Part shown: piece after piece, positions 1-8,151 of the stretch | How the letters are laid out: each line of letters begins with the position of its first letter | Numbering within the stretch: position 1 is the first letter of the stretch | NCBI RefSeq assembly: GCF_026340655.1 | Contig: NZ_JAPEOZ010000001.1 | Location: forward strand, 8,184,001 to 8,248,000 | DNA: 64,000 bases | Origin: Streptomyces sp. NBC_01275 | GTDB lineage: Bacteria; Actinomycetota; Actinomycetes; Streptomycetales; Streptomycetaceae | Direction of reading: 5' to 3' | Program-made: the position numbers and the translations under genes | The notes under the pieces: generated by a model | What the model was told of the DNA's origin: nothing | Database searches by the model: none | What the model saw: the letters and a program-made list of their open reading frames with translations, nothing else

Positions 1-255
1 CTGTTCATGGATCCGCTCGACCCCTATGTGAAGGTGAGGGCGGCCACCGCCCTGGCTCGCAAGAAGCTCGGCATGCGCTATCGCATGGCGGTCGTGCCCC
101 TGGATCCCTCACCTATTCGCGGCAGCCACGGCCGCCTTCCGCAGAGCGACGACGACGGTCCGCTCCTCATCTGCTCCACCCCCCGTGCTGTCGGAGACCG
201 CGTCGCGGCCACCGACGTCAAAGCTCTCCTGCTTCACCTGGCCGGTCTGTCCTGA
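1..255 (+). CDS. C-terminal end of a phosphodiesterase/nucleotide pyrophosphatase-like (alkaline phosphatase superfamily) protein, 5' partial
   Basis: The reading frame is already open at base 1 and stops at TGA 253-255, so only about 84 C-terminal residues are present. The segment GSHGRLPQSDDDGPLLICS resembles the C-terminal metal-site region of type I phosphodiesterase/nucleotide pyrophosphatase proteins, where a GSHG motif precedes a short hydrophobic strand. ATG 7 is probably internal rather than a start, because homology-like sequence begins upstream of it. Only this tail can be read, so substrate and localisation are unknown. A 93-base gap separates it from the next gene on the same strand. 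Confidence 0.5.
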   Translation: MFMDPLDPYVKVRAATALARKKLGMRYRMAVVPLDPSPIRGSHGRLPQSDDDGPLLICSTPRAVGDRVAATDVKALLLHLAGLS

Positions 256-348
256 CGGCTCCGACCTGGTCGTTCTGTTCTGTCCTGACTGGTCACAAGT
301 GAAGCACTCACCACTGACAACGCCCTTCGATCCCGAGGAGTTCCAGAC

Positions 349-1404
349 ATGAGCCGCATCCCCGACATCGACCCCGAACTCACCCATCGCCTCACCAGAC
401 GAGGCGTGCTCGGCGTCGCCGCGGGCGCCACCGCCGCCGCCCTCGTGGGCGCCGCCGCGACCCCCGCCACGGCCGTCCCCGTCACGGCGACCCCCGACGG
501 CGAGGCCTCCGCCGCCCGCCGCGGCCGTCCCGTGCTGCCCCCCGGCCGACTCGGCATCCAGCTCTACACCCTGCGCGACAAGGTCTCCACGCTGGGCTTC
601 GCCGCCGTCTTCGCCGAACTGGAGAAGTACGGGTACGACGAGGTCGAGTTCGCCGGCTACACCCAGGGCTCCGCGGGTCCCCTCACCCTCGCCCAGCTCG
701 GGCGGCTGGCCCGCGACCACGGCCTGACCCCGATAGGCAGCCACGTCGGCTACTACTCCAGCGACCCGACCGCCTACACCTTCGCCCAGAACCTCACCAA
801 GGTCCTCGACGACGCCCAGGCCCTCGGCCTCCGGCACATCGGCACCGCCTCCGGCCCGTTCCGCTACGGCGACACCGTCGACGCGTGGAAGCGGGCGGCC
901 GAGGAGTTCAACACGTACGGCGCGGCGGCGCGGGCCCGCGGCATGAAGTTCTACCAGCACAACCACTCCGACGAGTTCGGCTTCGCCAGCGACAACCCCA
1001 AGGTCCGCCTCTACGACGTCCTGCTCGCCGAAACCGACCCCGACCTGGTGTTCCTTGAGATGGACATCTTCTGGGCGTACGCCGGCCAGTTCCGCTTCTC
1101 GAAGCGGCCCGACGGCAGGCCCGCGCCCTTCGATCCGCTGAACTACGTGCTGAAGCAGCCGCACCGCTACCCGCTCTTCCATGTGAAGGACGGCGTGAGC
1201 GATCCGGAGAACCAGTTCGGCTACCGCATGGTCGACGTCGGCGACGGCGACATCGACTACCAGCGCTTCATCTCCGCCGTCACCCGGCTGCGCGGCGAGC
1301 GGCTGGCCCACCACTGGCAGGCCGAACACGACGCGCCCACCGAGTCGTTCACGTTCGCCCGCCGATCGAGCGCGTACCTGCACTCGTTGCGCGAGAGGTG
1401 CTGA
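349..1404 (+). CDS. Tat-exported sugar phosphate isomerase/epimerase (xylose isomerase-like TIM barrel)
   Basis: The protein is 351 aa. Its N-terminus carries a twin-arginine signal (TRRGVLG at about residues 18-24, then an Ala-rich hydrophobic stretch and an ATPATA-type cleavage region), so export in folded form is likely. The mature part begins GRLGIQLYTLRDKV and continues as an AP-endonuclease-2/xylose-isomerase-like barrel. Candidate metal ligands are in FYQHNHSDEF, FLEMDIFW, LFHVKDG and HHWQAEHD. Secreted members in Streptomyces are thought to act on sugars, but the substrate is unknown. The ATG is preceded by a good GAGGAG ribosome-binding site. A strong terminator follows immediately and separates it from the convergent gene. 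Confidence 0.8.
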   Translation: MSRIPDIDPELTHRLTRRGVLGVAAGATAAALVGAAATPATAVPVTATPDGEASAARRGRPVLPPGRLGIQLYTLRDKVSTLGFAAVFAELEKYGYDEVEFAGYTQGSAGPLTLAQLGRLARDHGLTPIGSHVGYYSSDPTAYTFAQNLTKVLDDAQALGLRHIGTASGPFRYGDTVDAWKRAAEEFNTYGAAARARGMKFYQHNHSDEFGFASDNPKVRLYDVLLAETDPDLVFLEMDIFWAYAGQFRFSKRPDGRPAPFDPLNYVLKQPHRYPLFHVKDGVSDPENQFGYRMVDVGDGDIDYQRFISAVTRLRGERLAHHWQAEHDAPTESFTFARRSSAYLHSLRERC

Positions 1405-1429
1405 GTCCTGCTGAGACGTTGCTCCGCAG

Positions 1430-1471
1430 GTGAGGAGGCCCTCCCCGTGCCCACGGGGAGGGCCTCCTCAC
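1430..1471. terminator. Bidirectional intrinsic terminator
   Basis: A perfect 19-bp inverted repeat (arms 1430-1448 and 1453-1471, loop GCCC) lies between two convergent genes. The arms read GTGAGGAGGCCCTCCCCGT and its complement. There is no long U run, as is usual in high-GC actinomycetes. Confidence 0.85.
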
Positions 1472-1483
1472 GCTGCTTCGCCG

Positions 1484-2263
1484 TCAGCCGGCCGCTCGGG
1501 GCAGGGCGACCGAGGGCGCGTCCCTGCCACGCCCCGGCTGTCGCAGCAGCAGTGCGATGCCCGCCGCCGCCATCGAGACGCCGCCCGCCAGTGCGTACGC
1601 GCCGTCGTAACCCCAGGCCGAGACCACCACGGAGCCCAGACCGCCGCCGAACAGGCCGCTGATCAGCTTGCCGCTGTAGACGAGCCCGTAGTTGGTGGCG
1701 TTGAAGTTCTCGCCGAAGTAGTCCGGGGTGAGGGCCGCGAACAGCGGGTAGAACGCGCCGCCGCCGAAGCCGGAGAGGAAGGCGAAGAACAGGAACAGCC
1801 ACCCGCTCCTGACGTCGCCGGCCCAGATCACGCCGAACTGCGCGAGCCCCAGGACGACGATGACGAAGACAAGGGTGGACCTGCGCCCCCACCGGTCGGA
1901 CAGCCACCCCACCACACCCCGGCCGACGCCGTTGACGACCGCCATGACGCCCATCGACGAGGCCGCGACCAGCGGGCCGAAGCCGACCTCCTTGGCGTAG
2001 TCGACCTGGAAGGAGATTCCGAAGATCGACACGCCGGCCGTCATCACGATGGAGAGCCACATCAGGGGCAGCCTTCCGGTCCTGACGGCCTCCTTGGGCG
2101 TGTACTGCCGGGTCGCCGGAGGGTTCTTCGTCGGGCTCGCCGCGTTCTTGCCGTCACCGGGGCCACCGGAGGCAGCGGCGTCACCGCAGAAGGCCAGCGG
2201 GTCGAGGTCGGCGGGCCACCCGTTCTTCGGCGGATCCCTGAAGAAGAACGCGCACCCGAACAC
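1484..2263 (-). pseudogene. 5'-truncated OFA-family (oxalate/formate antiporter-like) MFS transporter
   Basis: The translated 259 aa match only the C-terminal half of an OFA-type MFS carrier: the central cytosolic loop ([13 protein letters not shown], then [13 protein letters not shown]) and the last six membrane segments, including a GWLSDRWGRRST loop motif. A complete carrier is about 430-450 aa, so the first six helices are missing. The apparent GTG start at 2263 falls where family similarity begins abruptly and has no credible ribosome-binding site. On the other side of the same point the sucD fragment begins, transcribed the opposite way, so this is a rearrangement junction. The remnant should not make a functional carrier. 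The ancestral role was probably oxalate/formate exchange. Confidence 0.75.
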
Positions 2264-3185
2264 ACACCCGGCGGATGCTCGCGGCCGGCACGAACGTCGT
2301 CGGCGGCGTCAACCCGCGCAAGGCGGGCCGTACCGTCGACTTCGACGTCCCCCAGTGCCTGAACGGCCCGGGAGGTGCCCCCATCGCCATTTCCCCGTCT
2401 TCGGTTCGGTGGCCGACGGAATACAGTCGACCGGCGCCGATGTCACGGTCGTCTTCGTGCCGCCGGTCTTCGCCAAGGCGGCCGTCGTCGAAGCCGCCGA
2501 CGCCGGGATCGGCCTCGCCGTCGTCATGACGGAGGGCATCCCGGTCCACGACTCCGTCGCCTTCACGGCGTACGCGAAGGCGCGCGGAACGCGGGTCGTC
2601 GGCCCCAACTGCCCCGGCCTCATCACCCCCGGTCAGGCCGGGGCGGGCATCATCCCGGCCGACATCGCCAAGCCCGGCCGCATCGGCCTGGTCTCCAAGT
2701 CCGGGACGCTGACCTACCAACTCATGTACGAGCTGCGGGACATCGGCTTCTCGACGTGCGTCGGCATCGGCGGCGACCCGGTCGTCGGCACCAGCCACAT
2801 CGACTGCCTGGCCGCCTTCGAGGACGACCCCGACACCGAACTCATCGTCCTCATCGGGGAGATCGGCGGCGACGCGGAGGAACGCGCGGCCGTCTACGTC
2901 CGCGACCACGTCACCAAACCCGTGGTCGGCTGCATCGCCGGCTTCACCGCTCCCGAGGGCAAGACCATGGGGCACGCGGGCGCGATCGTGTCCGGTTCGT
3001 CGGGGACCGCGCAGGCGAAGAAGGCGGCCCTGGAGGCGGCCGGCGTCCGGGTCGGCGCCACACCGACCGAGACCGCACGCCTCGCCCTCGCCTTGCTGCA
3101 AGAACGCGCCGCGCCCGAAAAGCTCACCGTGCCGGAAGGACCGGAAGGACCGGAAGAAGGGGGCGACGACGGGGGCTGCGCGTGA
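2263..3185 (+). pseudogene. sucD: Truncated and frameshifted succinyl-CoA ligase alpha subunit (sucD paralogue)
   Basis: Similarity begins mid-protein with [15 protein letters not shown] at about 2263, so the first 25-30 residues of SucD are missing. The frame that starts there runs to about 2346 ([10 protein letters not shown]). The rest continues in another frame from about 2392 ([10 protein letters not shown]) through [12 protein letters not shown], the GIGGDPV loop and the active-site region [11 protein letters not shown] (phosphohistidine His), to a stop at 3183-3185. The 47 bases between the two segments replace what should be about four codons, so the gene carries an insertion-type frameshift as well as the 5' loss. 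No sucC partner is present. It is best read as a dead paralogue of the oxalate/formyl-CoA type locus. Confidence 0.8.
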
Positions 3186-3298
3186 CGTCACTCATAGGCG
3201 GCACGCGGTCGCTTTCGGGAGTCGTCGCGTCTCGCTGGCGTCCTTCGCAGCCATGTTCCACCCCGCCCCCGACTGTGCACCGAGAGCGGAGCAACCCA

Positions 3299-4054
3299 AT
3301 GGCAACCACCCTCACCCTCAAAGCGGGCACGTCCTGGGCCGACGCCTGGCGACGCTGCCTCGCCGTCGCCCCGGAGGCCTTCCGCGACGACCGCGTCCTC
3401 AACCTCTGGAACGCCGCCTGGCAGGCCGACGGCCGGGCGCTTCCCGCAGGCAGTCCGGTCGACGGCAGCCCCATCGCCGGCCCGCCCCGCCTGGACCGGG
3501 CCACGGCGCGACAGGCGGTCCGCGCCTCCCTGGACCAGCACCGCGCCTGGCGACACATCCCGTTGGAGGAGCGCCGCGCCCGCGTCGCGGCCACCCTGGA
3601 CGCCCTCGCCGAGCACCGCGAACTCCTCGCGCTCCTGCTCGTCTGGGAGATCGGCAAGCCCTGGCGGCTCGCGCAGGCCGACGTCGACCGGGCCGTCGAC
3701 GGAGTGCGCTGGTACGTCGACGGCATCGAGCCGATGCTGGCCGACCGGGCCCCGCTGGACGGCCCGGTGTCCAACATCGCGAGCTGGAACTACCCGTCCA
3801 ACGGCGCGCTCGTCGCCACCCTGTCCACGGACGACCGGAGCACCTACGACCGGCTCGCCCCGCAGATCCGCGCCTTCAAGGTCGGCCATGGCACGCCCCG
3901 CTCCCGCGGCGACCGCGACGAGCTCTTCGGCGGCTTCGGCGCGTCCTGGCGGGGCGCGTTCGTCGGCGGGGAGCTGCTGGTACGGGCGGTGACCCGGGGA
4001 CCGGCGGGAGAGAGACTGCCGGGCAACTTCCCGGAGTACCAGCTGATGCCCTGA
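3299..4054 (+). pseudogene. Aldehyde dehydrogenase with a large in-frame internal deletion
   Basis: The open frame encodes 251 aa, about half the usual 480-500. The N-terminal part (SPVDGSPIAGPPRLDRAT up to GPVSNIASWNYP) is the cofactor-binding start of an aldehyde dehydrogenase. It jumps at about 3796 directly to SNGALVATLSTDDRSTYDR and the C-terminal tail GGFGASWRGAFVGGELLVRAVT. The missing middle would hold the catalytic Glu and Cys and most of the NAD site, so no activity is expected although start, frame and stop are intact. The ATG at 3299 follows GAGCGGAGC. It lies 113 bp after the broken sucD and belongs to the same decaying segment. Confidence 0.8.
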
Positions 4055-4061
4055 CCCCGTC

Positions 4062-4961
4062 TCAGGCGGCGCCGGCGATCACCTCGTCGGCCAGCCAGCG
4101 CGCCACGCCCTGCGGATACGGGCGCGGCAGGCTGAGCACGATGTGGTTCATCCCGGCGGCGACGAGCGCGGCGACCGTCGCGCGCGTGGCCGCCGGGTCG
4201 TCGTACGACACCAGGACCTGCACCGAGCGGACGATGTCCGCCGGGTCGCGCCCGAGCTCGGCGCAGTGGGCGTCCAGCACCCGGGCGCGTTCGGCGACGA
4301 ACTCCACGGTGTGATGGGGCGGGCCGGGCACGTTCCAGATGTCCGCGTGCTCGGCGGCCAACCGCAGCAACCGGGTGCCCCAGCCGCCGATCAGCAACGG
4401 GGGACCCGGCCGCTGGATCGGCTTCGGCTCGTTCCGGGTGCCCTGGAGACGGTGGTAGCGGCCCTCGAAGTCGAAGACGTCCCGGGTCCACATCAGCTTG
4501 AGGATCTCGACGGTCTCCGCCAGCCGCGCGATGCCCTCGGCCGGCGGGACGAGGGCGAGGCCGTACGCCGCGTACTCGGCGAGGGCCGGGTTCGGCCCGG
4601 CGATCCCTCCCGCGCCCGGCGGCTGGTGGGTGCCGCCCACGCCGAGACCCATGACGAGCCGGCCGCCCGAGATCACGTCGACCGTGGAGGCCATCTTGCC
4701 CAGGACCGCCGGCGGGCGGATCCGGTTGCTCGTCACCAGCAGCCCCAGCCGCAGCCGGGTGGTCTGGGCGGCGAGCGCGCTGAGCAGGGTCCAGCCCTCG
4801 TGGACCTGCCCGTCCGCGGGACCGGCGATCGGCAGGAGGTGGTCCCAGAGCCAGGCGTCCGCTATCTCCGGGACGGCGTCGGCCTCGCGCCAGACGCGGC
4901 GGATGTCCTCATAGGACACGTGCAGGGGTGTGGTCTTGATGCCGAAGCGAGCTTGGGTCAT
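4062..4961 (-). CDS. LLM-class F420-dependent oxidoreductase (luciferase-like)
   Basis: This 299-aa protein is a bacterial luciferase-like monooxygenase/F420-dependent oxidoreductase. It has LWDHLLPIAG, the strand LRLGLLVTSNRIRPPAVLGKMASTVDVISGGRLVMGLGVGG and PLLIGGWGTRLLRLAAEHAD, all typical of the family. F420 rather than FMN is inferred from the actinomycete context. ATG 4961 is chosen; an in-frame TTG at 4979 would extend into the operator. It is divergent from the MarR gene with an inverted repeat between them, so the MarR protein probably controls it. The substrate is unknown. Confidence 0.85.
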   Translation of the reverse strand: MTQARFGIKTTPLHVSYEDIRRVWREADAVPEIADAWLWDHLLPIAGPADGQVHEGWTLLSALAAQTTRLRLGLLVTSNRIRPPAVLGKMASTVDVISGGRLVMGLGVGGTHQPPGAGGIAGPNPALAEYAAYGLALVPPAEGIARLAETVEILKLMWTRDVFDFEGRYHRLQGTRNEPKPIQRPGPPLLIGGWGTRLLRLAAEHADIWNVPGPPHHTVEFVAERARVLDAHCAELGRDPADIVRSVQVLVSYDDPAATRATVAALVAAGMNHIVLSLPRPYPQGVARWLADEVIAGAA

Positions 4962-4978
4962 ATTCGTCAGGATAGTCA

Positions 4979-4999
4979 ATCGTCAGTCAGGCTGACGAT
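4979..4999. promoter_or_regulatory. Inverted-repeat operator between LLM oxidoreductase and marR
   Basis: ATCGTCAG (4979-4986), a 5-base spacer and CTGACGAT (4992-4999) form a perfect 8-bp palindrome in the 70-bp divergent spacer. The size and position fit a MarR dimer site controlling both genes. Assignment to the neighbouring MarR is inferred. Confidence 0.65.
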
Positions 5000-5031
5000 A
5001 GTTCGTGCATACGGACCGCTACCCTCGAGGC

Positions 5032-5487
5032 ATGGTGAGTGATCGCGACGAGGGGCCCGTGCCGTTGGAGTACCGGCTCGGCTACCTCCTGAAGCACGCC
5101 CAGGCCAAGCTGACCAGGACGTCCGCGGAGGCGCTCGCGCCGTACGGGGTGGACGGCCATGAGCTGGCCGTCCTGGTGGTGCTCGCCGGTGACGAAACGT
5201 TGTCGCAGGTCGAGGTGGCGGGGCGGCTCGGCGTCGACCGCACGACGATGGTGTCGCTCGTCGACGGCCTGGAGGACCACGGGCTGGTGGCGCGGCGACG
5301 CAGCCCCCAGGACCGGCGCCGCAACATCGTCGAACTCACCCCGGCCGGCCGCGACTGCCTGGATCGGGCCGAGCGGGCGCGCCGGGCCGCGGAGCGTCGA
5401 TTCCTCGCCCCGCTGGACGAGCAGACGGCGGACGTCCTGCTGCGGGCGCTGCGGGTCCTGGTGGTGGAGGAAGCCGTCGGAGGCTGA
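5032..5487 (+). CDS. MarR-family transcriptional regulator
   Basis: A 151-aa winged-helix regulator. The DNA-binding part is seen as LSQVEVAGRLGVDRTTMVSLVDGLEDHGLVARRRSPQDRRRNIVELTPAGR, which includes the recognition helix and the DRR wing. MarR dimers usually repress a divergent gene and release DNA on binding phenolic or other small ligands. ATG 5032 is chosen; GTG 5005 would add nine residues but lies next to the palindrome. The gene is divergent from the F420-type oxidoreductase and is followed after about 120 bp by tRNA-Leu. Confidence 0.85.
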   Translation: MVSDRDEGPVPLEYRLGYLLKHAQAKLTRTSAEALAPYGVDGHELAVLVVLAGDETLSQVEVAGRLGVDRTTMVSLVDGLEDHGLVARRRSPQDRRRNIVELTPAGRDCLDRAERARRAAERRFLAPLDEQTADVLLRALRVLVVEEAVGG

Positions 5488-5607
5488 TCGTTCCGGCCGG
5501 CGCGGCAGGGCCTCCGGTGGACGGATATGCAGGTGAAAGGCGCTCCGAAAGCTTGGTATTGTTCTCCATGTCGCCACGGGGAACACCTCGCGCGCGACAG
5601 ACACCTG

Positions 5608-5692
5608 GTCCGGGTGGCGGAATGGCAGACGCGCTAGCTTGAGGTGCTAGTGCCCTTTATCGGGCGTGGGGGTTCAAGTCCCCCCTCGGACA
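5608..5692 (+). tRNA. tRNA-Leu (anticodon GAG)
   Basis: An 85-nt cloverleaf of the long-variable-arm class. The acceptor stem GTCCGGG (5608-5614) pairs with CTCGGAC (5685-5691), with A5692 as discriminator. The anticodon stem is CTAGC/GCTAG around the loop TTGAGGT, giving anticodon GAG (reads CUC/CUU). The T arm is GGGGG-TTCAAGT-CCCCC. CCA is not encoded. No integrase or duplicated 3' end lies nearby. Confidence 0.95.
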
Positions 5693-5739
5693 CTCTCACT
5701 CTCCGTATCGAGCGGATTTCGCTCGGTGATCATTCGATG

Positions 5740-5774
5740 CCCGCATTCGGCGTTCCGCCGAGTGCGGGTTTTGT
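5740..5774 (+). terminator. Intrinsic terminator downstream of tRNA-Leu
   Basis: CCCGCA-TTCGGCG, loop TTC, CGCCGAG-TGCGGG is followed by TTTTGTCGTT. The 13-pair stem with one G-T pair plus a T run fits termination of the tRNA transcript. The rest of the gap up to 6188 holds no convincing gene, only the inverted repeat at 5971-6012 and presumably the conservon promoter. Confidence 0.8.
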
Positions 5775-5970
5775 CGTTCTCCCGCCGTGTCCCCACTTGC
5801 GTCTCCACTCGCAGCTTGTCCGCGTCCCCGGTTGCGTCCCCCCTCGCCTCCTCGCTCGGGGAACTCGCGGGAATCGCGCCGTACGTCTCGATTGCTGCCG
5901 AATGCCGCGGAAGCCTGTTTATCGGTTGTCCTGCCGTCGCCCTCGTGAGGGCTGTCGTCGATGTTGCTGA

Positions 5971-6012
5971 CTGACCGTCAATGTTCGTCAGGATCCCCAT
6001 ATTGACGGTCAG
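5971..6012. repeat. 12-bp perfect inverted repeat upstream of the conservon
   Basis: CTGACCGTCAAT (5971-5982) and ATTGACGGTCAG (6001-6012) are exact complements separated by 18 bases. They lie about 180 bp upstream of cvnA. A looser copy (CTGGCCGTCAG) occurs near 6160. The spacing could suit a dimeric regulator or a transcript hairpin. The regulator is unknown. Confidence 0.6.
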
Positions 6013-6188
6013 TGACGTGTTCTTGCGGTGATACGATCACGGCGCTTGTAGAGCGGGCGGATGGGTGCAAGACGACATCTCCGACTACGGGGACAGTCCG
6101 GGCGGCAACTCCGATGCGGGCGGTCCGCCGGTCCACCCGCGTTGACGGGAATTCAGCAACTGGCCGTCAGTCGCCTGAAGAGAGTCTT

Positions 6189-7379
6189 ATGACTGATTAC
6201 ATACAGAACCCGGTACTCTGGGCTCTCCTCGTCGCCGTGTTCGTCGCAGTCGCCCTCATAGTTCGTCAGCGTAGGGCAGCGCGGACGTTAAGGCAGGAGT
6301 TCGCAGATCTCAGGGCTCGCCACTCCGAGCTGGAGAACGGGTACGCGAAATCCGTCGAGGCAGCTCAGGAAAGAGCCGAAGAGGCAACGAAGACAACCCT
6401 GAAGTCCGCCATGCGGACGCTTCAGGGTCTTGCCGCGGAACAGCAGTTGATTGTCTCCCGGCTGCAGAACAAATATGGCGAGTCGGTCATCCTCCAGGAC
6501 CTTCTGGAGATCGACCACACGAACTCTCAGTTCGGCCGCCGCGCCCAGTCCATCGCCGTTCTGTGCGACGGATGGCTGGGACGCCAGCGTGACGTGGCCT
6601 CGGTGTACGACGTGGTCCGCAGCGCGCAGGGCAGGGTCCGCCACTACCGGCGGGTGGAGATTCTCTCGCAGGTCGACTTCGGCATCACCAGCCGTGCCGT
6701 CGAACCGGTGGCACTGGCCCTCGCCGAACTGCTCGACAACGCGACCAGCTACTCCAGCCCGGACACCGTCGTCGAAATCAACATTCGTACCGTGCCGAAG
6801 GGCATTTGCATCGTCGTCGACGACGCCGGTGTCGGTATGAACGACGAAGAGCGTGCCCGCGCCGAGAAACTCCTGTCGAGCGAGCGCGTCTCGGGCGTCT
6901 CCGCACTCGGCAACCCGCCGCAGTTCGGGTTCGCGGTGATCGGCGTGCTCAGCGAGCGCTTCGGCTTCGAGGTCTCCGTGGACTCCACCTCCCCCTACGG
7001 AGGCGTCCGGGCGGTCCTCCTCCTGCCGCACGACCTGCTCACCAACGCTCCCGAGCAGCGGGAGCCGGCTCCGGTCGTTCCCGCTGTCACCGCCACCGCC
7101 ACCGCCACCGCCACCGCCACGGACCGCAGCGGTCCCGAAGCGGCGATGGCCGCGAACACCACCGCCGACGGTCTGCCGAAGCGGCGCCGCAAGCGGCCGA
7201 TGGCCATCGTGCCCGGCAGCGCGTCCAGCTCCACTCCCGCCCGCTCGGGCGCGGAGACGGCGGCGATCATGGGTGCTTTCCAACGGGGAACTCAGTCCGG
7301 CCGGTCCACGCCTGCGGGTCCCGGGGAACAGTCGAGCAGCACACGTGGTGCGAGCAGCGAAGGGCATGAGGTCTCGTGA
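6189..7379 (+). CDS. cvnA: CvnA-type sensor histidine kinase-like protein (conservon)
   Basis: A 396-aa membrane-anchored ATPase-domain protein. One transmembrane helix (about residues 9-26) is followed by a coiled coil (LRQEFADLRARHSELENGY). An H-box-like segment, EIDHTNSQFGRR, precedes a HATPase domain with N box ALAELLDNATSYSS and G1 box DDAGVGMNDEE. The C-terminal third is disordered and includes a (Thr-Ala) run encoded by repeated ACCGCC. In conservons, CvnA is thought to act at the membrane upstream of a Ras-like GTPase. Codon 34 is TTA (6288-6290), so translation should need the bldA tRNA. ATG 6189 is chosen, preceded by GAAGAGAG. It overlaps cvnB by 4 bases. Confidence 0.9.
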   Translation: MTDYIQNPVLWALLVAVFVAVALIVRQRRAARTLRQEFADLRARHSELENGYAKSVEAAQERAEEATKTTLKSAMRTLQGLAAEQQLIVSRLQNKYGESVILQDLLEIDHTNSQFGRRAQSIAVLCDGWLGRQRDVASVYDVVRSAQGRVRHYRRVEILSQVDFGITSRAVEPVALALAELLDNATSYSSPDTVVEINIRTVPKGICIVVDDAGVGMNDEERARAEKLLSSERVSGVSALGNPPQFGFAVIGVLSERFGFEVSVDSTSPYGGVRAVLLLPHDLLTNAPEQREPAPVVPAVTATATATATATDRSGPEAAMAANTTADGLPKRRRKRPMAIVPGSASSSTPARSGAETAAIMGAFQRGTQSGRSTPAGPGEQSSSTRGASSEGHEVS

Positions 7380-7777
7380 ACGACGATCTGGCATGGATGC
7401 TTGACAGTGCCTTGGAGATTCCCGGGGCCCTGCACGCCGTCCTGATCTCCGCCGACGGCCTGTTGATGGCCCGGACGCAGGACTTCGACAAGGACGACGC
7501 GGACCGTGTGGCAGCCGCGATGAGCGGTGTGCAGTCGCTCAGCCGCTCGCTCGCCTTCTTCTGCGAGGACGCCGGCCAGCGGTGGCGGCAGACGGTGGTC
7601 GAGTTCGACGGGGGCTGGGTCTTCCTGATCTCCGCCGGCGAGGGCGCCTACCTCGGCGTCTCGGCCGGCCCGGACATCGACATGCAGGACATCACCTTCC
7701 GGATGCAGCAGCTCGTCGGCCAGCTCGGCAAGGCGCTGACCACACCGCCGCGCGAGAACCTCGGCGTACGGTCATGA
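7376..7777 (+). CDS. cvnB: CvnB, roadblock/LC7 domain protein
   Basis: A 133-aa roadblock/LC7-fold protein. It begins MNDDLAWMLDSALEIPGALHAVLISADGLLMARTQ and continues with ADRVAAAMSGVQSLSRSLA and a strand GGWVFLISAGEGAYLGVSA, typical of the MglB-like family. Such proteins bind or activate small GTPases. Here the partner is presumably CvnD. The GTG start overlaps the cvnA stop (GTGA), and the gene overlaps cvnC by 4 bases, so translation is coupled through the operon. Confidence 0.92.
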   Translation: MNDDLAWMLDSALEIPGALHAVLISADGLLMARTQDFDKDDADRVAAAMSGVQSLSRSLAFFCEDAGQRWRQTVVEFDGGWVFLISAGEGAYLGVSAGPDIDMQDITFRMQQLVGQLGKALTTPPRENLGVRS

Positions 7778-8151
7778 CCGGTTTCGACGAACTGGAGCCG
7801 CAGACACCGGAGTTAGTGCGTCCGTACGTCATCACCAAGGGGCGCGGGCTGCCCGACGAGGGGCAGCTCTCCCTCATCACCCTGGTCACGGCGGCCGCCG
7901 ATCACCAACAGCGGCCCACCCGCCTGTCCCCGGAGGAACAGAGCCTGTTGGAGCTGTGCGAGGCCGGCTACCTCTCGGTCGCCGAGATCGCCGGGCACAC
8001 CCAACTGCCCCTGGGCGTGGTGAAGATCCTCCTCGCCGCCCTCACCGAAGGCGGCTACCTCATCACCCGCCCGCCCGTGCAGCGGGCCCCCCTCGCCGAC
8101 CGGGACATCCTGGAGGAGGTGCTGAATGGTCTCAGGGCCAAGTTTGGATGA
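7774..8151 (+). CDS. cvnC: CvnC, DUF742 protein
   Basis: A 125-aa DUF742 protein with the usual RPYVITKGRGLP start and a C-terminal winged-helix-like part (YLSVAEIAGHTQLPLGVVKILLAALTEGGYLI). Its biochemical role in conservons is unsettled; it co-occurs strictly with CvnA, B and D. Codon 14 is TTA (7813-7815), a second possible bldA checkpoint in the operon. Its ATG overlaps the cvnB stop, and its 3' end overlaps the cvnD start by 26 bases. Confidence 0.92.
   Translation: MTGFDELEPQTPELVRPYVITKGRGLPDEGQLSLITLVTAAADHQQRPTRLSPEEQSLLELCEAGYLSVAEIAGHTQLPLGVVKILLAALTEGGYLITRPPVQRAPLADRDILEEVLNGLRAKFG

Noticed and set aside
109..1383. Long antisense open frame over the sugar isomerase gene
   Set aside because: It is a codon-bias shadow (Gly/Val/Arg-rich) opposite a gene with a clear Tat signal and TIM-barrel motifs.
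5608..5692. tRNA-Leu as an attachment site of an integrative element
   Set aside because: No integrase, excisionase or direct repeat of the tRNA 3' end was seen downstream; the next genes are a normal conservon operon.
5644..6000. Short open frames after the tRNA
   Set aside because: They read through the tRNA and a terminator, have no ribosome-binding site and no recognisable protein features.
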